A DNA stretch of 64,000 nt from CAVZYN01 sp963779515 (GCA_963779515.1 CAVZYN010000001.1:620001-684000); one strand, 5' to 3'. Counted from the first letter of the stretch, positions 16,380 through 25,942 are shown. Made by a program: numbers and translations. Notes: generated by a model from the letters alone, not told the origin.

Positions 16380-16889
16380 ATGACCAGCACACCAGACAAG
16401 AACCAGAGCGTGTGGCGGCGCATTGCGCGCGGCTACGGCAAGCTGCTCGACTGGCTGGTCGTGACCTCCGTGCTGATCCTGGTGATCCCGGTCTCGCTGC
16501 AGATCTTTTCGCGCCACACCTCGCTGGTTCCGACCTTCGATTGGACCGAGGAGATGGCGCGGTTCCTGTTCGTATGGACGATCATGATCGGTGCCATGAT
16601 CGGCGTGCGCGATAGTGCGCACTTCGAAGTTGATCTTCTCCCGCGCATGGGCCCTCGCGGCGAGGCGATCGCGCGTTTGATGGGGCGGTTCGGCACCTTG
16701 GCCCTCGCGTTCGTATTCATCTACGCGGGCTACTACTTCACGAAGTTCGGCTGGAACCGCATTTCTGAGTTGGCCGAGTTGCCGTTGTGGCTGATCCATA
16801 TCGCGTGGCCGGTCACAGGGCTCACGTGGCTGCTGTTTGTCGGCGAGCAGATCATCGATGATGTGAAGGCCATTCGGGGCATGCCGTGA
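16380..16889 (+). CDS. TRAP transporter small permease (DctQ-type)
   Basis: The 169-residue protein has four membrane helices (about 22-45, 58-78, 97-118, 138-158) and the DctQ family pattern FDWTEEMARFLFVWTIMIGAMIGVRDSAHFEVD. DctQ is the small subunit that joins the large permease DctM and a periplasmic binding protein DctP in sodium-driven uptake of carboxylates or sugar acids. Neither DctM nor DctP is next to it, which is unusual. Its stop overlaps the GTG start of the following enolase-superfamily gene (GTGA), so the two are translationally coupled and probably serve one substrate. Confidence 0.87.
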   Translation: MTSTPDKNQSVWRRIARGYGKLLDWLVVTSVLILVIPVSLQIFSRHTSLVPTFDWTEEMARFLFVWTIMIGAMIGVRDSAHFEVDLLPRMGPRGEAIARLMGRFGTLALAFVFIYAGYYFTKFGWNRISELAELPLWLIHIAWPVTGLTWLLFVGEQIIDDVKAIRGMP

Positions 16890-18094
16890 AAGTCACAGCC
16901 GTCGAGACGATCCGGTCGAAGGAGCATCCCAATCTGCTGTGGGTGCAGGTGCTGACCGACGAGGGCGTCACCGGTTTTGGTGAGACGTTTTACGGGCCAG
17001 CCGCCGCGGAAGGCCACATCCACGGTCTCATCGCGTCGTATCTGATCGGCAAGGACCCGCGCAACGTCGAGGCGCATCAGGCGCATCTCACCGGTTACAT
17101 CGGTTTTGCTGGCGCAAGTGCCGAAATGCGCGGCCGCTCGGCGATCGATATCGCGCTCTGGGACATTCTCGGCCAATGCGCGAACCTGCCACTCTGCGAC
17201 CTGCTGGGCGGCCGGGTACGAGAGAAGATCAAGGTCTACAACACCTGCGCAGGGTATTCCTACGTCCAGACCGAGGCGACGCAAGGCACCCACAACTTCG
17301 GCCTCGGCGCCAAGAAAGGTCAATACGAAGATCTCGATGCGTTTCTCCACCGGGCGGATGAGCTTGCAATCTCGCTTTTGGAGATGGGTATCGACGCCAT
17401 GAAAATCTGGCCGCTCGATTATGCGGCGGAGGCGAGCCAAGGCTATTGGATCTCAGACGTCGATCTGAAGACGGGGCTCGAGCCGTTCGATAAGATCCGC
17501 CGCGCCGTCGGCGATAAAATGGCTGTTGCCTACGAACTGCATTCGCTCTGGAGCCGCCCGCAAGCAATCAAGATCGCACAGGCGCTTGAGCCCTATAAAC
17601 CGATGTGGGTCGAAGATCCGGTCTTCATGGAGCACATGAGTTCCATCGGCGAAGTGGCGCGCGCCACGCGCTCGCCGATCGCCGTCGGTGAGACGCGTGG
17701 CGGGCGCGGCGATTTCCGCTCCTTGATCGAACTCAACGCGCTCTCGATGGTGATCATGGACGTCACCTGGTGCGGTGGCGTGACAGAATTGAAGAAGATC
17801 GCGACCATGGCTGAGCCCTATCAGACGCCGGTCGCGTTCCACGACTGCACCGGGCCGGTGGCGCTGACCGTCTCGACGCATCTTGCCTTGAACACGCGCA
17901 ATTGCTGGGTCCAGGAGATCGTCCGCGCCTTCTACTACGGCTGGTACCATCGCTATGTGACGGATCTGCCGCCGATCGAGAAGGGCATGATCACCGTGCC
18001 GAAGGGCCCAGGTCTCGGCACCAAGTTGCAGCCGGATGTTGTGACGCGCGAGGGCGTGACCGTGCGACGGACGACCAAGGCCGATATCAGCTGA
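16886..18094 (+). CDS. Mandelate racemase/muconate lactonizing enzyme family protein
   Basis: The 402-residue protein belongs to the enolase superfamily: an N-terminal capping domain (about 1-120) and a TIM barrel. Metal-ligand positions are recognisable in AYELHSLW, WVEDPVF and VGETRGGRG, and the catalytic His is probably in VAFHDCTGPVAL. Members dehydrate or racemise sugar acids; the exact substrate is not readable. The start is GTG 16886, overlapping the DctQ stop. It most resembles mannonate/galactonate dehydratase-like groups, as inferred from the TRAP context. The 3' end overlaps a convergent secreted-protein gene by 8 bases. Confidence 0.88.
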   Translation: MKVTAVETIRSKEHPNLLWVQVLTDEGVTGFGETFYGPAAAEGHIHGLIASYLIGKDPRNVEAHQAHLTGYIGFAGASAEMRGRSAIDIALWDILGQCANLPLCDLLGGRVREKIKVYNTCAGYSYVQTEATQGTHNFGLGAKKGQYEDLDAFLHRADELAISLLEMGIDAMKIWPLDYAAEASQGYWISDVDLKTGLEPFDKIRRAVGDKMAVAYELHSLWSRPQAIKIAQALEPYKPMWVEDPVFMEHMSSIGEVARATRSPIAVGETRGGRGDFRSLIELNALSMVIMDVTWCGGVTELKKIATMAEPYQTPVAFHDCTGPVALTVSTHLALNTRNCWVQEIVRAFYYGWYHRYVTDLPPIEKGMITVPKGPGLGTKLQPDVVTREGVTVRRTTKADIS

Positions 18095-18425
18095 CTGGTT
18101 TGCAGCGGGTCCACACTTCGGGCTTCGCCGGGTCGCCGCCGGGACGGTCGACGTGGATCGTTTCGCGGCCACGGTTCATGATCATTTTGACTTCACCGCC
18201 TGCGCCTGGTTCGTTGACGGGGATGAGATAGCTGTAGCGATACCGTCCATAGGTACCAGTGATCCGGTTTCTGCCGGGCGTGATGATGGTCGAGCCATCG
18301 ATGTTCATGTGGTCGCCGCCCATGCACCAATCACCGTCGATGGCGTCGGCATGCGCGGGCGTTGCGGGTAACAGCAAGCCTGCAACCAGCACCGGCATTC
18401 GAAATGCCTTCGACCGAATAAACAT
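18087..18425 (-). CDS. Small secreted protein, unknown
   Basis: A 112-residue protein with a signal peptide ending PAHA-DA at about residue 28, then a compact region (DGDWCMGGDHMNIDG, TYGRYRYSYLIPV) and a C-terminal Cys, so one disulfide is possible. I do not recognise the family. The start at 18425 is preceded by GAGG with seven-base spacing. The open frame extends much further upstream, but the added residues are basic and low in conservation signals, so the long version is rejected. Confidence 0.7.
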   Translation of the reverse strand: MFIRSKAFRMPVLVAGLLLPATPAHADAIDGDWCMGGDHMNIDGSTIITPGRNRITGTYGRYRYSYLIPVNEPGAGGEVKMIMNRGRETIHVDRPGGDPAKPEVWTRCKPVS

Positions 18426-18606
18426 GACGCGCCTCATCCAAAACTGCCTCGCCCAGACTAAGCCGTTCCCGCTCCATCGCCAAGTCCGTGTCCGCCCATC
18501 CTTGGTGTCCACCCGTCCTTGGGAGGAGTCCACATTGCAGGACGCTTGAATTCCGCCGTTGACTGCCCTATCCCCGACGCACTGAACTTTTCGACGGGAG
18601 CGAGAT

Positions 18607-19824
18607 TTGGATACGGTTCTGATCATCGGCGCGGGCGCCGCAGGCTCGGTTGTCGCGCAGAAGTGCGCGATGAATCGTGACGTCTTCAAGACGATTCACC
18701 TTGCCTCGCGCCGCATCGAGAGTTGCGAAAAGGTCGCCAAGCGCTGCAAGGGTAAGGTTCACACCCATCAGGTCGATGCCGACAATGTCGCCGCAACCGT
18801 CGCGCTGCTCAAGGCGACGAAGCCAGATCTCGTCATCAACATGGCGCTGCCGTACCAGGATCTGCCGATCATGGATGCCTGCCTCGAGACCGGCGTGCAC
18901 TATATGGACACCGCAAACTACGAGCCGCGCGACGTGGCCAAGTTTACCTACAAATGGCAGTGGCCCTATCACAAGAAATACAAAGACAAGGGGATAATGG
19001 CGATCCTCGGCTGCGGCTTCGATCCCGGCCAGTCGAACATCTATTGCGCCTACGCCCAGGAATTCCTGTTCGACGAGATCGAGACCATCGACATCGTCGA
19101 CTGCAACGACGGCAGCCACGGCAAGGCGTTCGCCACCAACTTCAATCCGGAGATCAATCTGCGCGAAGTCACGCAGCGTGGGAAGTACTGGAAGGACGGC
19201 AAGTGGATCGAGATCGATGCGTTGTCGATTTCGGCGATGATCGACTACCCGGAGGTTGGCCCGCGCAAGAGCTACCTGATCTATCACGAGGAAGAGGAAA
19301 GCCTCGTCAAGCACATCAAGGGCCTGAAGCAGATCCGCTTCTGGATGACGTTCTCCGACAACTACATCAAGCACCTCGACGTGCTCCAGAACGTCGGCAT
19401 GACGCGCATCGATCCCGTCATGTACAAGGGCAATCCGGTCATCCCGATGGAGTTCCTGAAGGAGCTGCTGCCGCCGCCGTCGTCACTCGGCAAAGGCTAC
19501 ACGGGCAAGACGTCGATCGGCGTGATCTTTACCGGCACCAAAAATGGCAAGCCGAAGCGCACCATGATCTACAATGTCTGCCACCACGCCGATTGCTACA
19601 AGGAGACCGGCGCACAGGCGGTGTCGTACACGACCGGCGTTCCGCCCGTCGTCGGCGCGATGATGCTGTTCAAAGGCCATTGGGGTCCGAAACCCGGTGT
19701 CTATAACGTCGAGCAGTTGTCGTCCAAGCCGTTCATGGACGAGATCGGCCGCCAAGGCTTGCCGTGGCACATCATCGACATGAAGAAGACGGATCAGAAG
19801 GAGCTGTTCGCGGTCAAGACGTGA
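18607..19824 (+). CDS. Carboxynorspermidine/carboxyspermidine dehydrogenase (saccharopine dehydrogenase family)
   Basis: The 405-residue protein starts with the NAD(P)-binding motif VLIIGAGAAGSVVAQKCA. It has the saccharopine-dehydrogenase-family core ILGCGFDPGQSNIYCAYA and the long YKGNPVIPMEFLKELLPPPSSLG segment typical of CASDH. The enzyme condenses putrescine or diaminopropane with aspartate semialdehyde and reduces the Schiff base, the first step of the SAM-decarboxylase-independent spermidine route. The decarboxylase for the next step is at 23.7 kb. Translation starts at TTG 18607 after GGGAGCGAGA, which places the Rossmann motif at the expected distance. Confidence 0.92.
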   Translation: MDTVLIIGAGAAGSVVAQKCAMNRDVFKTIHLASRRIESCEKVAKRCKGKVHTHQVDADNVAATVALLKATKPDLVINMALPYQDLPIMDACLETGVHYMDTANYEPRDVAKFTYKWQWPYHKKYKDKGIMAILGCGFDPGQSNIYCAYAQEFLFDEIETIDIVDCNDGSHGKAFATNFNPEINLREVTQRGKYWKDGKWIEIDALSISAMIDYPEVGPRKSYLIYHEEEESLVKHIKGLKQIRFWMTFSDNYIKHLDVLQNVGMTRIDPVMYKGNPVIPMEFLKELLPPPSSLGKGYTGKTSIGVIFTGTKNGKPKRTMIYNVCHHADCYKETGAQAVSYTTGVPPVVGAMMLFKGHWGPKPGVYNVEQLSSKPFMDEIGRQGLPWHIIDMKKTDQKELFAVKT

Positions 19825-19828
19825 TCAG

Positions 19829-20833
19829 TTAGGCGCCGGGATACTTGATCACCGGCGCCAAACCTTTCGCCTCCGGACCCAAAATCTTCGGCAGCAGTTT
19901 TGGTGCATCCTCGAAGGCGATTTCGCCGGCGACGAGGCCATCGAGGCGGTCGTCGGCGAGCAGCTTGAGAGCGGCCTCCAAGCGGCGGCGATAGTCCCAG
20001 CGTGACCGGCGGCCCGGCGAGACCTGGCCGACCTGCGACGACACGAGCTTCAGGCGCTTGGAGTGAAACGCGCCGCCGAGATCGATGCTCACCGGCTTGT
20101 CGCCGTACCAGCTGAGTTCGACGATCGTGGCTTCCATACCAGCGCACGCAATGGCGGCGTTCAGCCCTGCGGCTGTGACGCTGGTATGAAACACGACGTC
20201 AGCGTCTGGAGGGGCTTGGGCAGGTGCTGCAAAGCGCGCGCCGAGGCCCTCAACCAGCGCGCGTCTATCGGCGGCCACGTCGACGACGGTGACTTCCGCG
20301 CCCGGCAGGCGGGCGGCAACGGATGCGACACACAACCCGACGATGCCGGCGCCGACGACGACGATCCGGTCGCCGGGACCGGCGCCCGAGTCCCAGATTG
20401 CGTTCAGCGCCGTTTCAAGGTTCGCGGCCAAGGTCCCCCGTCGCGGCGATACACCTTCCGCAAGCGGCGCCAACATCCTGAACGGGACCTGAAAAACATC
20501 CTGGTGGGGATGCAGGCAAAACACCGCACGGCCAATCAAGTCTTTCGGCCCGTCCTCCACAAGCCCTGTCGCGCAATAGCCGTATTTGACTGGGAAAGGA
20601 AAATCGCCTTCCTGAAGGGGGGCGCGCATGCGGCTCCATTCGCTTTTTCCGACCTGTCCGTTGAGGACAAGACGTTCCGTTCCCCGGCTGATGCCGGAGA
20701 ACAGCGTCCTGACCCGGGCCTGATCGGGAAGCAGCGGCGGCAGCGGCTGAGGGCGCAGCTCGACGACTTGCGGTTTGACGTACCAGATGGCACGCGCCAT
20801 CTGCATGCGGGCGGTTGATCGGCGCTGTGCCAT
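19829..20833 (-). CDS. Medium-chain dehydrogenase/reductase, zinc-type alcohol dehydrogenase-like
   Basis: A 334-residue MDR-superfamily protein. The N-terminal GroES-like domain contains TLFSGISRGTERLVLNG, and the Rossmann domain contains IVVVGAGIVGLCVASVAARLP. The early region resembles BchC-like and threonine-dehydrogenase-like MDRs, but no clear structural-zinc cysteine cluster is present. The substrate is unknown. It lies tail-to-tail with the polyamine dehydrogenase gene (5 bases apart) and divergent from opgH. ATG 20800 (MARAIWYVKP) is a plausible shorter start. Confidence 0.82.
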   Translation of the reverse strand: MAQRRSTARMQMARAIWYVKPQVVELRPQPLPPLLPDQARVRTLFSGISRGTERLVLNGQVGKSEWSRMRAPLQEGDFPFPVKYGYCATGLVEDGPKDLIGRAVFCLHPHQDVFQVPFRMLAPLAEGVSPRRGTLAANLETALNAIWDSGAGPGDRIVVVGAGIVGLCVASVAARLPGAEVTVVDVAADRRALVEGLGARFAAPAQAPPDADVVFHTSVTAAGLNAAIACAGMEATIVELSWYGDKPVSIDLGGAFHSKRLKLVSSQVGQVSPGRRSRWDYRRRLEAALKLLADDRLDGLVAGEIAFEDAPKLLPKILGPEAKGLAPVIKYPGA

Positions 20834-20903
20834 CGAGTGCGACCTGCCTATTTTGCGTTCACCCTACCTAGACGTCCGATTGACCAACCGCAACGGCCCC
20901 CTC

Positions 20904-22691
20904 ATGACTGACGCCATTGACCGATCATCTGCCCTCGCCAGAGACATCACCTTGACCACACCGACCGGCTTGCAATCCGTGACCGAGCTTTCGCGCCGGC
21001 GGACCATCGTTCTCGTGCTCAATGTGGTGACCTGGCTTGCCATGCTCTGGGTGGCGGCAAGCATCCTTGGCACCGGTGGCTGGTCGACCGTCGACGTCAT
21101 CATGTTCGTCTGCTTCGCCATCGGCACGCCGTGGACGGTGCTCGGGTTCTGGAACGCGGTGATCGGCCTCTGGCTGCTGCACTGGCACAAGGACCCCATC
21201 GCCGAAGTCGCGCCCTTCGCCGCCGCGGGCGACGGCAAGGCCCCGATCCGGGTCAGCACCGCCGTCTTCATGACGGTCCGCAACGAAGATCCTGCTCGCG
21301 CCATCCTGCGCATGAAGACCATCAAGGCGAGCATCGACGCGACGGGTGAGGGCGAGCACTTCAGCTATTTCATCCTGTCCGATACGAACGACGCGAGTGT
21401 CGGCGAGCGCGAAGAGAAAGGCGTCGCCGAATGGAAAGCGGCCGATCCCGACGGTGCGCGCATCACGTATCGCCGCCGGACCGACAACAAAGGTTACAAG
21501 GCCGGCAACGTCCGCGACTTCTGCGAGCGCTGGGGCCGAGACTATGAGCTGATGCTACCGCTCGATGCCGACAGCGTCATGTCGGGCGAGATGATCGTCA
21601 AGCTCGTGCGTATGATGCAAGCCCATCCCAAGCTTGGCATTCTGCAGTCGCTTGTGGTCGGCATGCCGTCGTCGTCGGCGTTCGCGCGCATTTTCCAGTT
21701 CGGCATGCGGCACGGCATGCGCTCCTACACCATGGGCCAGTCCTGGTGGGTCGGCGATTGCGGGCCGTTCTGGGGTCACAACGCGGTCGTGCGCATCAAG
21801 CCGTTCGTCGAGCGCTGTGAACTACCAGTCCTTCCCGGCGTGCCGCCGCTCGGTGGACACGTGCTCTCGCACGATCAGTTCGAGGCGACGCTCATGCGTC
21901 GTGCTGGCTATGAAGTGCGCGTGTTGCCGGTGGAGGAAGGGAGCTGGGAAGAGAACCCGCCAACGATGCTCGACTTTGCGCAGCGCGATGTGCGCTGGTG
22001 CCAGGGCAACATGCAGTACATGAAGCTGCTCGACACGCCGGGCCTCTATCCCATGAGCCGGTTCCAGCTGGTGTGGGCGATCCTCATGTTCCTCGGCATT
22101 CCGGCCTGGACCCTGATGATCGGCCTGTTGCCGGTGGCCGCCTGGCAAGCCCAGACCGTCTACGATTTCCCGGTCGGGACCGCGATCGCGCTCTACGTCG
22201 TCTTTTTCCTCATGTACTTGAGCCCGAAGATCGCTGGCCTTATCGATGCGGTGCTGACGCGCGGCGGCATGGCCCGCTACGGTGGTCCACTCCGTTTCGC
22301 TGCGAGTGCCAGCATCGAGCTTGTGTTTTCGTTTCTGCAGGGAGCCGTGTCGACCATTCGGACGTCGATCTTCATGATCGGATTGGCGTTCGGTAAGTCT
22401 GTGGTCTGGGGTGGACAATCCCGCGACGCTTACGGGATCTCATGGCAGACGGCGGTCATGAATCTGTGGCCGCAGACCACGTTCGGGATGATCGTGTGCG
22501 GCCTGCTCTGGATCATTGCGCCAGCGGTGTTCTGGTGGAGCCTGCCACTGACGGCCGGGTATCTGCTGGCGATTCCGTTCGCCGTTGTGACCGCATCGCC
22601 CGCGCTCGGCCGCTGGTTCCAAAAAGCCGGCCTCGCCGGAATTCCCGAGGATTTCCACACACCGCCCGAGGTCAAGAAGGTGTTGGGATAG
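20904..22691 (+). CDS. opgH: Glucans biosynthesis glucosyltransferase H
   Basis: The 595-residue inner-membrane GT2 enzyme polymerises the beta-glucan backbone of osmoregulated periplasmic glucans from UDP-glucose. Two helices precede the cytoplasmic catalytic region, which shows MLPLDADSVMSG (DxD), LGGHVLSHDQFEA and the QRDVRWCQGNMQY motif (QxxRW). Further helices follow to the C-terminus. The start is ATG 20904; the upstream in-frame ATG at 20775 lies inside the divergent MDR gene. opgG, its usual partner, is not next to it. Confidence 0.95.
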   Translation: MTDAIDRSSALARDITLTTPTGLQSVTELSRRRTIVLVLNVVTWLAMLWVAASILGTGGWSTVDVIMFVCFAIGTPWTVLGFWNAVIGLWLLHWHKDPIAEVAPFAAAGDGKAPIRVSTAVFMTVRNEDPARAILRMKTIKASIDATGEGEHFSYFILSDTNDASVGEREEKGVAEWKAADPDGARITYRRRTDNKGYKAGNVRDFCERWGRDYELMLPLDADSVMSGEMIVKLVRMMQAHPKLGILQSLVVGMPSSSAFARIFQFGMRHGMRSYTMGQSWWVGDCGPFWGHNAVVRIKPFVERCELPVLPGVPPLGGHVLSHDQFEATLMRRAGYEVRVLPVEEGSWEENPPTMLDFAQRDVRWCQGNMQYMKLLDTPGLYPMSRFQLVWAILMFLGIPAWTLMIGLLPVAAWQAQTVYDFPVGTAIALYVVFFLMYLSPKIAGLIDAVLTRGGMARYGGPLRFAASASIELVFSFLQGAVSTIRTSIFMIGLAFGKSVVWGGQSRDAYGISWQTAVMNLWPQTTFGMIVCGLLWIIAPAVFWWSLPLTAGYLLAIPFAVVTASPALGRWFQKAGLAGIPEDFHTPPEVKKVLG

Positions 22692-22835
22692 GGCATGACG
22701 CTCAAGCCGCTGCTCGAGGGTGATCCATCGCGTGGAGGTAGGCACGATACGGGTCTTTGCGATTTCGCATCTCAAGCGCAATCCGGCTCATTGGCGTCGC
22801 CGCAACAGTAAGCGTCGCCCGGGTGAAGGTATGTC

Positions 22836-23621
22836 ATGACGCAACTTCAGAACAATCTCTCCGCGCTCCGCGCCGACCCATCTCTCGCGACCCTGCATCG
22901 CTCGCTCGACGTCTACTATGGCGACGCGGCGCGGGACGCGGCGATGGACAAACTCTATGCGCGATTCGTGAAGCCGGGCGGTCTCGCCTTTGACATTGGC
23001 AGCCACGTCGGCGACCGCATCGGCGGGTTCCGGCGGCTCGGCGCCCGTGTCGTCGCGCTCGAGCCGCAGCCCGATTGCGCCCGCGTCGTGCGCGCCATCT
23101 ACGGCGCCGACAAGGACGTTACGCTTGTTGAAAGTGCCTGCGGTCCCAAGGCGGGTTCGTTGACGCTGCACATCAACTCCGCCAATCCGACAGTGACGAC
23201 GGCCTCGACTGACTTTGTCAAAGCCGCCGACGGGGCGGGCGGATGGGAAGGTCAGCGCTGGGATCGCCAGATCACGGTGCCGGTGACGACGCTCGATGCC
23301 TTGGTTGCAAAATACGGTGCGCCCGCATTCGCCAAAATCGATGTCGAGGGCTTCGAGGGTGATGTCCTGGCGGGCCTCACCATACCGCTGCCAGCGCTCT
23401 CGTTCGAGTTCACGACCATCCAGCGCGACGTCGCGCAAACGTGCCTGGATCTGCTCGCCAAACTCGGGCCCTACCGCTTCGACGTGGCGCTGGGGGAAAG
23501 CCAGGTGCTGACGTTCAGCCGTTGGGTTGGAAAAGCCGAGATGTCCGCCCATATCGAAGCGCTGCCGCACGCCGCCAATTCCGGCGATGTGTATGCGGTG
23601 CTCGACGGCTTCAAAGGCTAA
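22836..23621 (+). CDS. FkbM family methyltransferase
   Basis: The 261-residue SAM-dependent methyltransferase has the class I motif GLAFDIGSHVGDRIGGFRRLGARVVALEP (motifs I and post-I, about residues 49-77). The FkbM-type FAKIDVEGFEGDVLAG (about 165-180) follows, then LSFEFTTI. FkbM enzymes O-methylate polysaccharides or natural products; the neighbour opgH makes a glycan target possible, but that is inference. The start is ATG 22836 after GGTGAAGGT. Confidence 0.9.
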   Translation: MTQLQNNLSALRADPSLATLHRSLDVYYGDAARDAAMDKLYARFVKPGGLAFDIGSHVGDRIGGFRRLGARVVALEPQPDCARVVRAIYGADKDVTLVESACGPKAGSLTLHINSANPTVTTASTDFVKAADGAGGWEGQRWDRQITVPVTTLDALVAKYGAPAFAKIDVEGFEGDVLAGLTIPLPALSFEFTTIQRDVAQTCLDLLAKLGPYRFDVALGESQVLTFSRWVGKAEMSAHIEALPHAANSGDVYAVLDGFKG

Positions 23622-23685
23622 TCTGGTCTTGCGCTTGGCGGCCGTTTGGGGGATTGAAGCCCAGGTTCTCCTGAGAGGTTTCCCG

Positions 23686-24828
23686 ATGTCCGCGCCGCGC
23701 ATTCCCGCCTCCTTGAAGACGCCGGCTTACGTCCTCGACGTGGCCGCGCTGAAGCGCAACCTGGCGACGGCTGCCCGCATCAAGCGCGAAACCGGCTGCA
23801 AGATCTTGCTGGCGACAAAGGCCTGGGCGATGCCAGCTGCGTTTCCGCTGATGCGCGACACGCTCGATGGCACCACGGCGAGCGGCGAATACGAAGCCCG
23901 CATGGGCCACGAAGAGTTCGGCAAGGAAGTGCATGTTTATGCACCGGCCTTCACGCCGGACGAGATCGCCCGCGTCGTCAAGCTCGCCGACCACATCTAC
24001 CTCAACTCGCCGAGCCAGCTTCAACGCTTTGCTCCCGCCATCCGCGCCGCTGGTAAAAAGATCGGATTTCGTGTCAACCCGGGCTATTCGAACGCGACCC
24101 TTGGCGGCGCGCTCTACGACCCGTGCGCGCCGGGCTCGCGGTTTGGCACCACGACGGATCAGCTCGGGACACTCGACTGGGGCCAAATCGACATTCTGCA
24201 TGTGCACGCACTCTGCGAGTCGCTCCACGATGGCTCGGTCGGCCTAATCGAGCATGTCGCAAAGACGCTCGCGCCTTACATCCGTCGCGTCAAAGCCGTG
24301 AACTTCGGCGGCGGCCATTTCATCAACAAGCCGGGCTACGACGTCGCAAAGTTGATCGCCGCGATCAAAGCCTTCAAGGCGGAGTTCAAGGTCGATGTGA
24401 TTCTCGAGCCGGGCGCAGCGCTCGTCGTCGATGCGGGTTATCTCGTGGCGACCGTGCTCGATCTGCACAAGAATGAGCAAGAGATCGCAATTCTCGATAC
24501 ATCGGCCTCGACCCACATGCCCGATGTGCTCGAGGTTCCCTATCGCCCCGAGATCTACGGCGCGGGCAAACCTGGCGTGCACCCGCACACCTACATTCTC
24601 GGTGGCAAGACCTGCATGACCGGCGACGTGATCGGCGAATACTCGTTCCCGAGCAAGCTCGCGATCGGCGACCGGCTCGTGTTCGCGGACATGATGCAGT
24701 ACTCGTTCGTGAAGAACACGACGTTCAATGGAACGCCGCTACCCGATCTCGGCATTCTGAGCGAGGACGGCAGCTACAAGGTGGTGCGCTCGTACGGGTA
24801 CGAGGAATTCCGCAACCGCCTTGGTTGA
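23686..24828 (+). CDS. nspC: Carboxynorspermidine decarboxylase
   Basis: The 380-residue PLP enzyme of the alanine-racemase-fold decarboxylases produces spermidine or norspermidine from the carboxy precursor. The PLP lysine is in ILLATKAWAMP (about residue 44). Family motifs include TASGEYEARMGHEEFGKEVHVYAPA, GFRVNPGYSNATLGG, VNFGGGHFINKPGYD and ILGGKTCMTGDVIGEY. It completes the two-step pathway with the dehydrogenase at 18.6-19.8 kb. GAGAGGTTTCCCG precedes ATG 23686. Normally the two genes adjoin; here three other genes separate them. Confidence 0.95.
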   Translation: MSAPRIPASLKTPAYVLDVAALKRNLATAARIKRETGCKILLATKAWAMPAAFPLMRDTLDGTTASGEYEARMGHEEFGKEVHVYAPAFTPDEIARVVKLADHIYLNSPSQLQRFAPAIRAAGKKIGFRVNPGYSNATLGGALYDPCAPGSRFGTTTDQLGTLDWGQIDILHVHALCESLHDGSVGLIEHVAKTLAPYIRRVKAVNFGGGHFINKPGYDVAKLIAAIKAFKAEFKVDVILEPGAALVVDAGYLVATVLDLHKNEQEIAILDTSASTHMPDVLEVPYRPEIYGAGKPGVHPHTYILGGKTCMTGDVIGEYSFPSKLAIGDRLVFADMMQYSFVKNTTFNGTPLPDLGILSEDGSYKVVRSYGYEEFRNRLG

Positions 24829-25698
24829 TCAGGCGCTGCGGGCCAAGATCCGCTCCGCCCGCACGAGGTGCGGGCGATCGATCATCTGGCCGCGGAGCCC
24901 AATCGTGCCGGCGCCTGGATTGTCCTTGAAGAGCTGCTCGATCTCACGCGCCCAGGTGACCTCTTTTTCGCTCGGCGTGAAGGCGGCGTTGATGATCGCC
25001 ACCTGATCCGGGTGGATCGCCATCTTGCCGGTGAACCCGTCGCGGGCCGCCATCTCGGCTTCGAGGCGCAGGCCCTCGATGTCGCGGAAGTTGACGTAGA
25101 CCGTGTCGAGCGGTTGCCGCTCGGCGGCGGCGGCGGCCATCAGGCAGAGATTGCGCGCCAGCATGTAGGGCGTGGTCCAGCTGCGGCCATCCGCTTCGCG
25201 CGTCGATTGCGAGCCAAGCAGGGCCGACAAATCCTCCGCCCCCCAAGCGTAGCCTTCGATCCGTGGATGTGGTGGCACGTAAGTCGCCATGTTGAGGACC
25301 GAGACGGGTACTTCCGTCGCGATCGCGATCAGGCGTGTCGCGCCAACGTTGATGCCGGCTGCGGGCTCCAAAGAGTCGAGGAGCGCGGCGAGCGTCGCAA
25401 CGTCTGCGCCTGATCGGGTCTTCGGTTGCATGATGCCGTCCGGCATCGCACCTATGACGCTGGCGACGTCGTCGCGCCACCACGCGGTATCCAGTGAATT
25501 GATCCGCACATAAAGTGTGGGACGCTCGGGCGCCAGCCGGGCGCTCCTGAGGAATGCCGCAGCAGTCACGCGCGCTGCGGCCTTATTGCCCGGCGCAACG
25601 CTGTCTTCGAGGTCGATGATGAGGGCGTCGGCACCCGAGGTCATGCCCTTGGCGAGCTTCTTCTCGCTATCGGCAGGAACGAACAGCATGGATCGCAT
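24829..25698 (-). CDS. CoA ester lyase, HpcH/HpaI aldolase (CitE-like)
   Basis: A 289-residue TIM-barrel lyase. The metal- and substrate-binding motifs are visible in MRSMLFVPADSEKKLAKG, DALIIDLEDSVAP, LYVRINS, GIMQPKTRSG and the C-terminal FTGKMAIHPDQVAIIN. Such enzymes split citramalyl-, malyl- or related CoA esters. No citrate lyase subunits are nearby, so it is the stand-alone type. The start is ATG 25698; the frame continues far upstream, but no family sequence precedes this Met. Its stop abuts the nspC stop (convergent). Confidence 0.9.
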   Translation of the reverse strand: MRSMLFVPADSEKKLAKGMTSGADALIIDLEDSVAPGNKAAARVTAAAFLRSARLAPERPTLYVRINSLDTAWWRDDVASVIGAMPDGIMQPKTRSGADVATLAALLDSLEPAAGINVGATRLIAIATEVPVSVLNMATYVPPHPRIEGYAWGAEDLSALLGSQSTREADGRSWTTPYMLARNLCLMAAAAAERQPLDTVYVNFRDIEGLRLEAEMAARDGFTGKMAIHPDQVAIINAAFTPSEKEVTWAREIEQLFKDNPGAGTIGLRGQMIDRPHLVRAERILARSA

Positions 25699-25942
25699 GG
25701 GAGACCTTTGAATTCCAGCGCTTGAAGGAGTGTGCGTGGCTGAGATGCGCCAATTCTTTGTGCCGTTTCGCCGGGGTGCTTGCAAGACCGGCCGGCGAAA
25801 TCGCGTTAGATCGGGACGGCGCTTAACTCTCCGTTCACCCCTGAAGTCTATCGTCGAATGCAACGGTAGGCCCGCGTTCCAGAAAGCGCGTGTGGTTGGG
25901 CTCAAGTAGCGTTTGGTTCCGTATCGGTTGCGGAGTTTAGCC

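Noticed and set aside
19829..20833. BchC (bacteriochlorophyllide dehydrogenase)
   Set aside because: The N-terminal motif is similar, but no photosynthesis gene is present, so the name is not supported.
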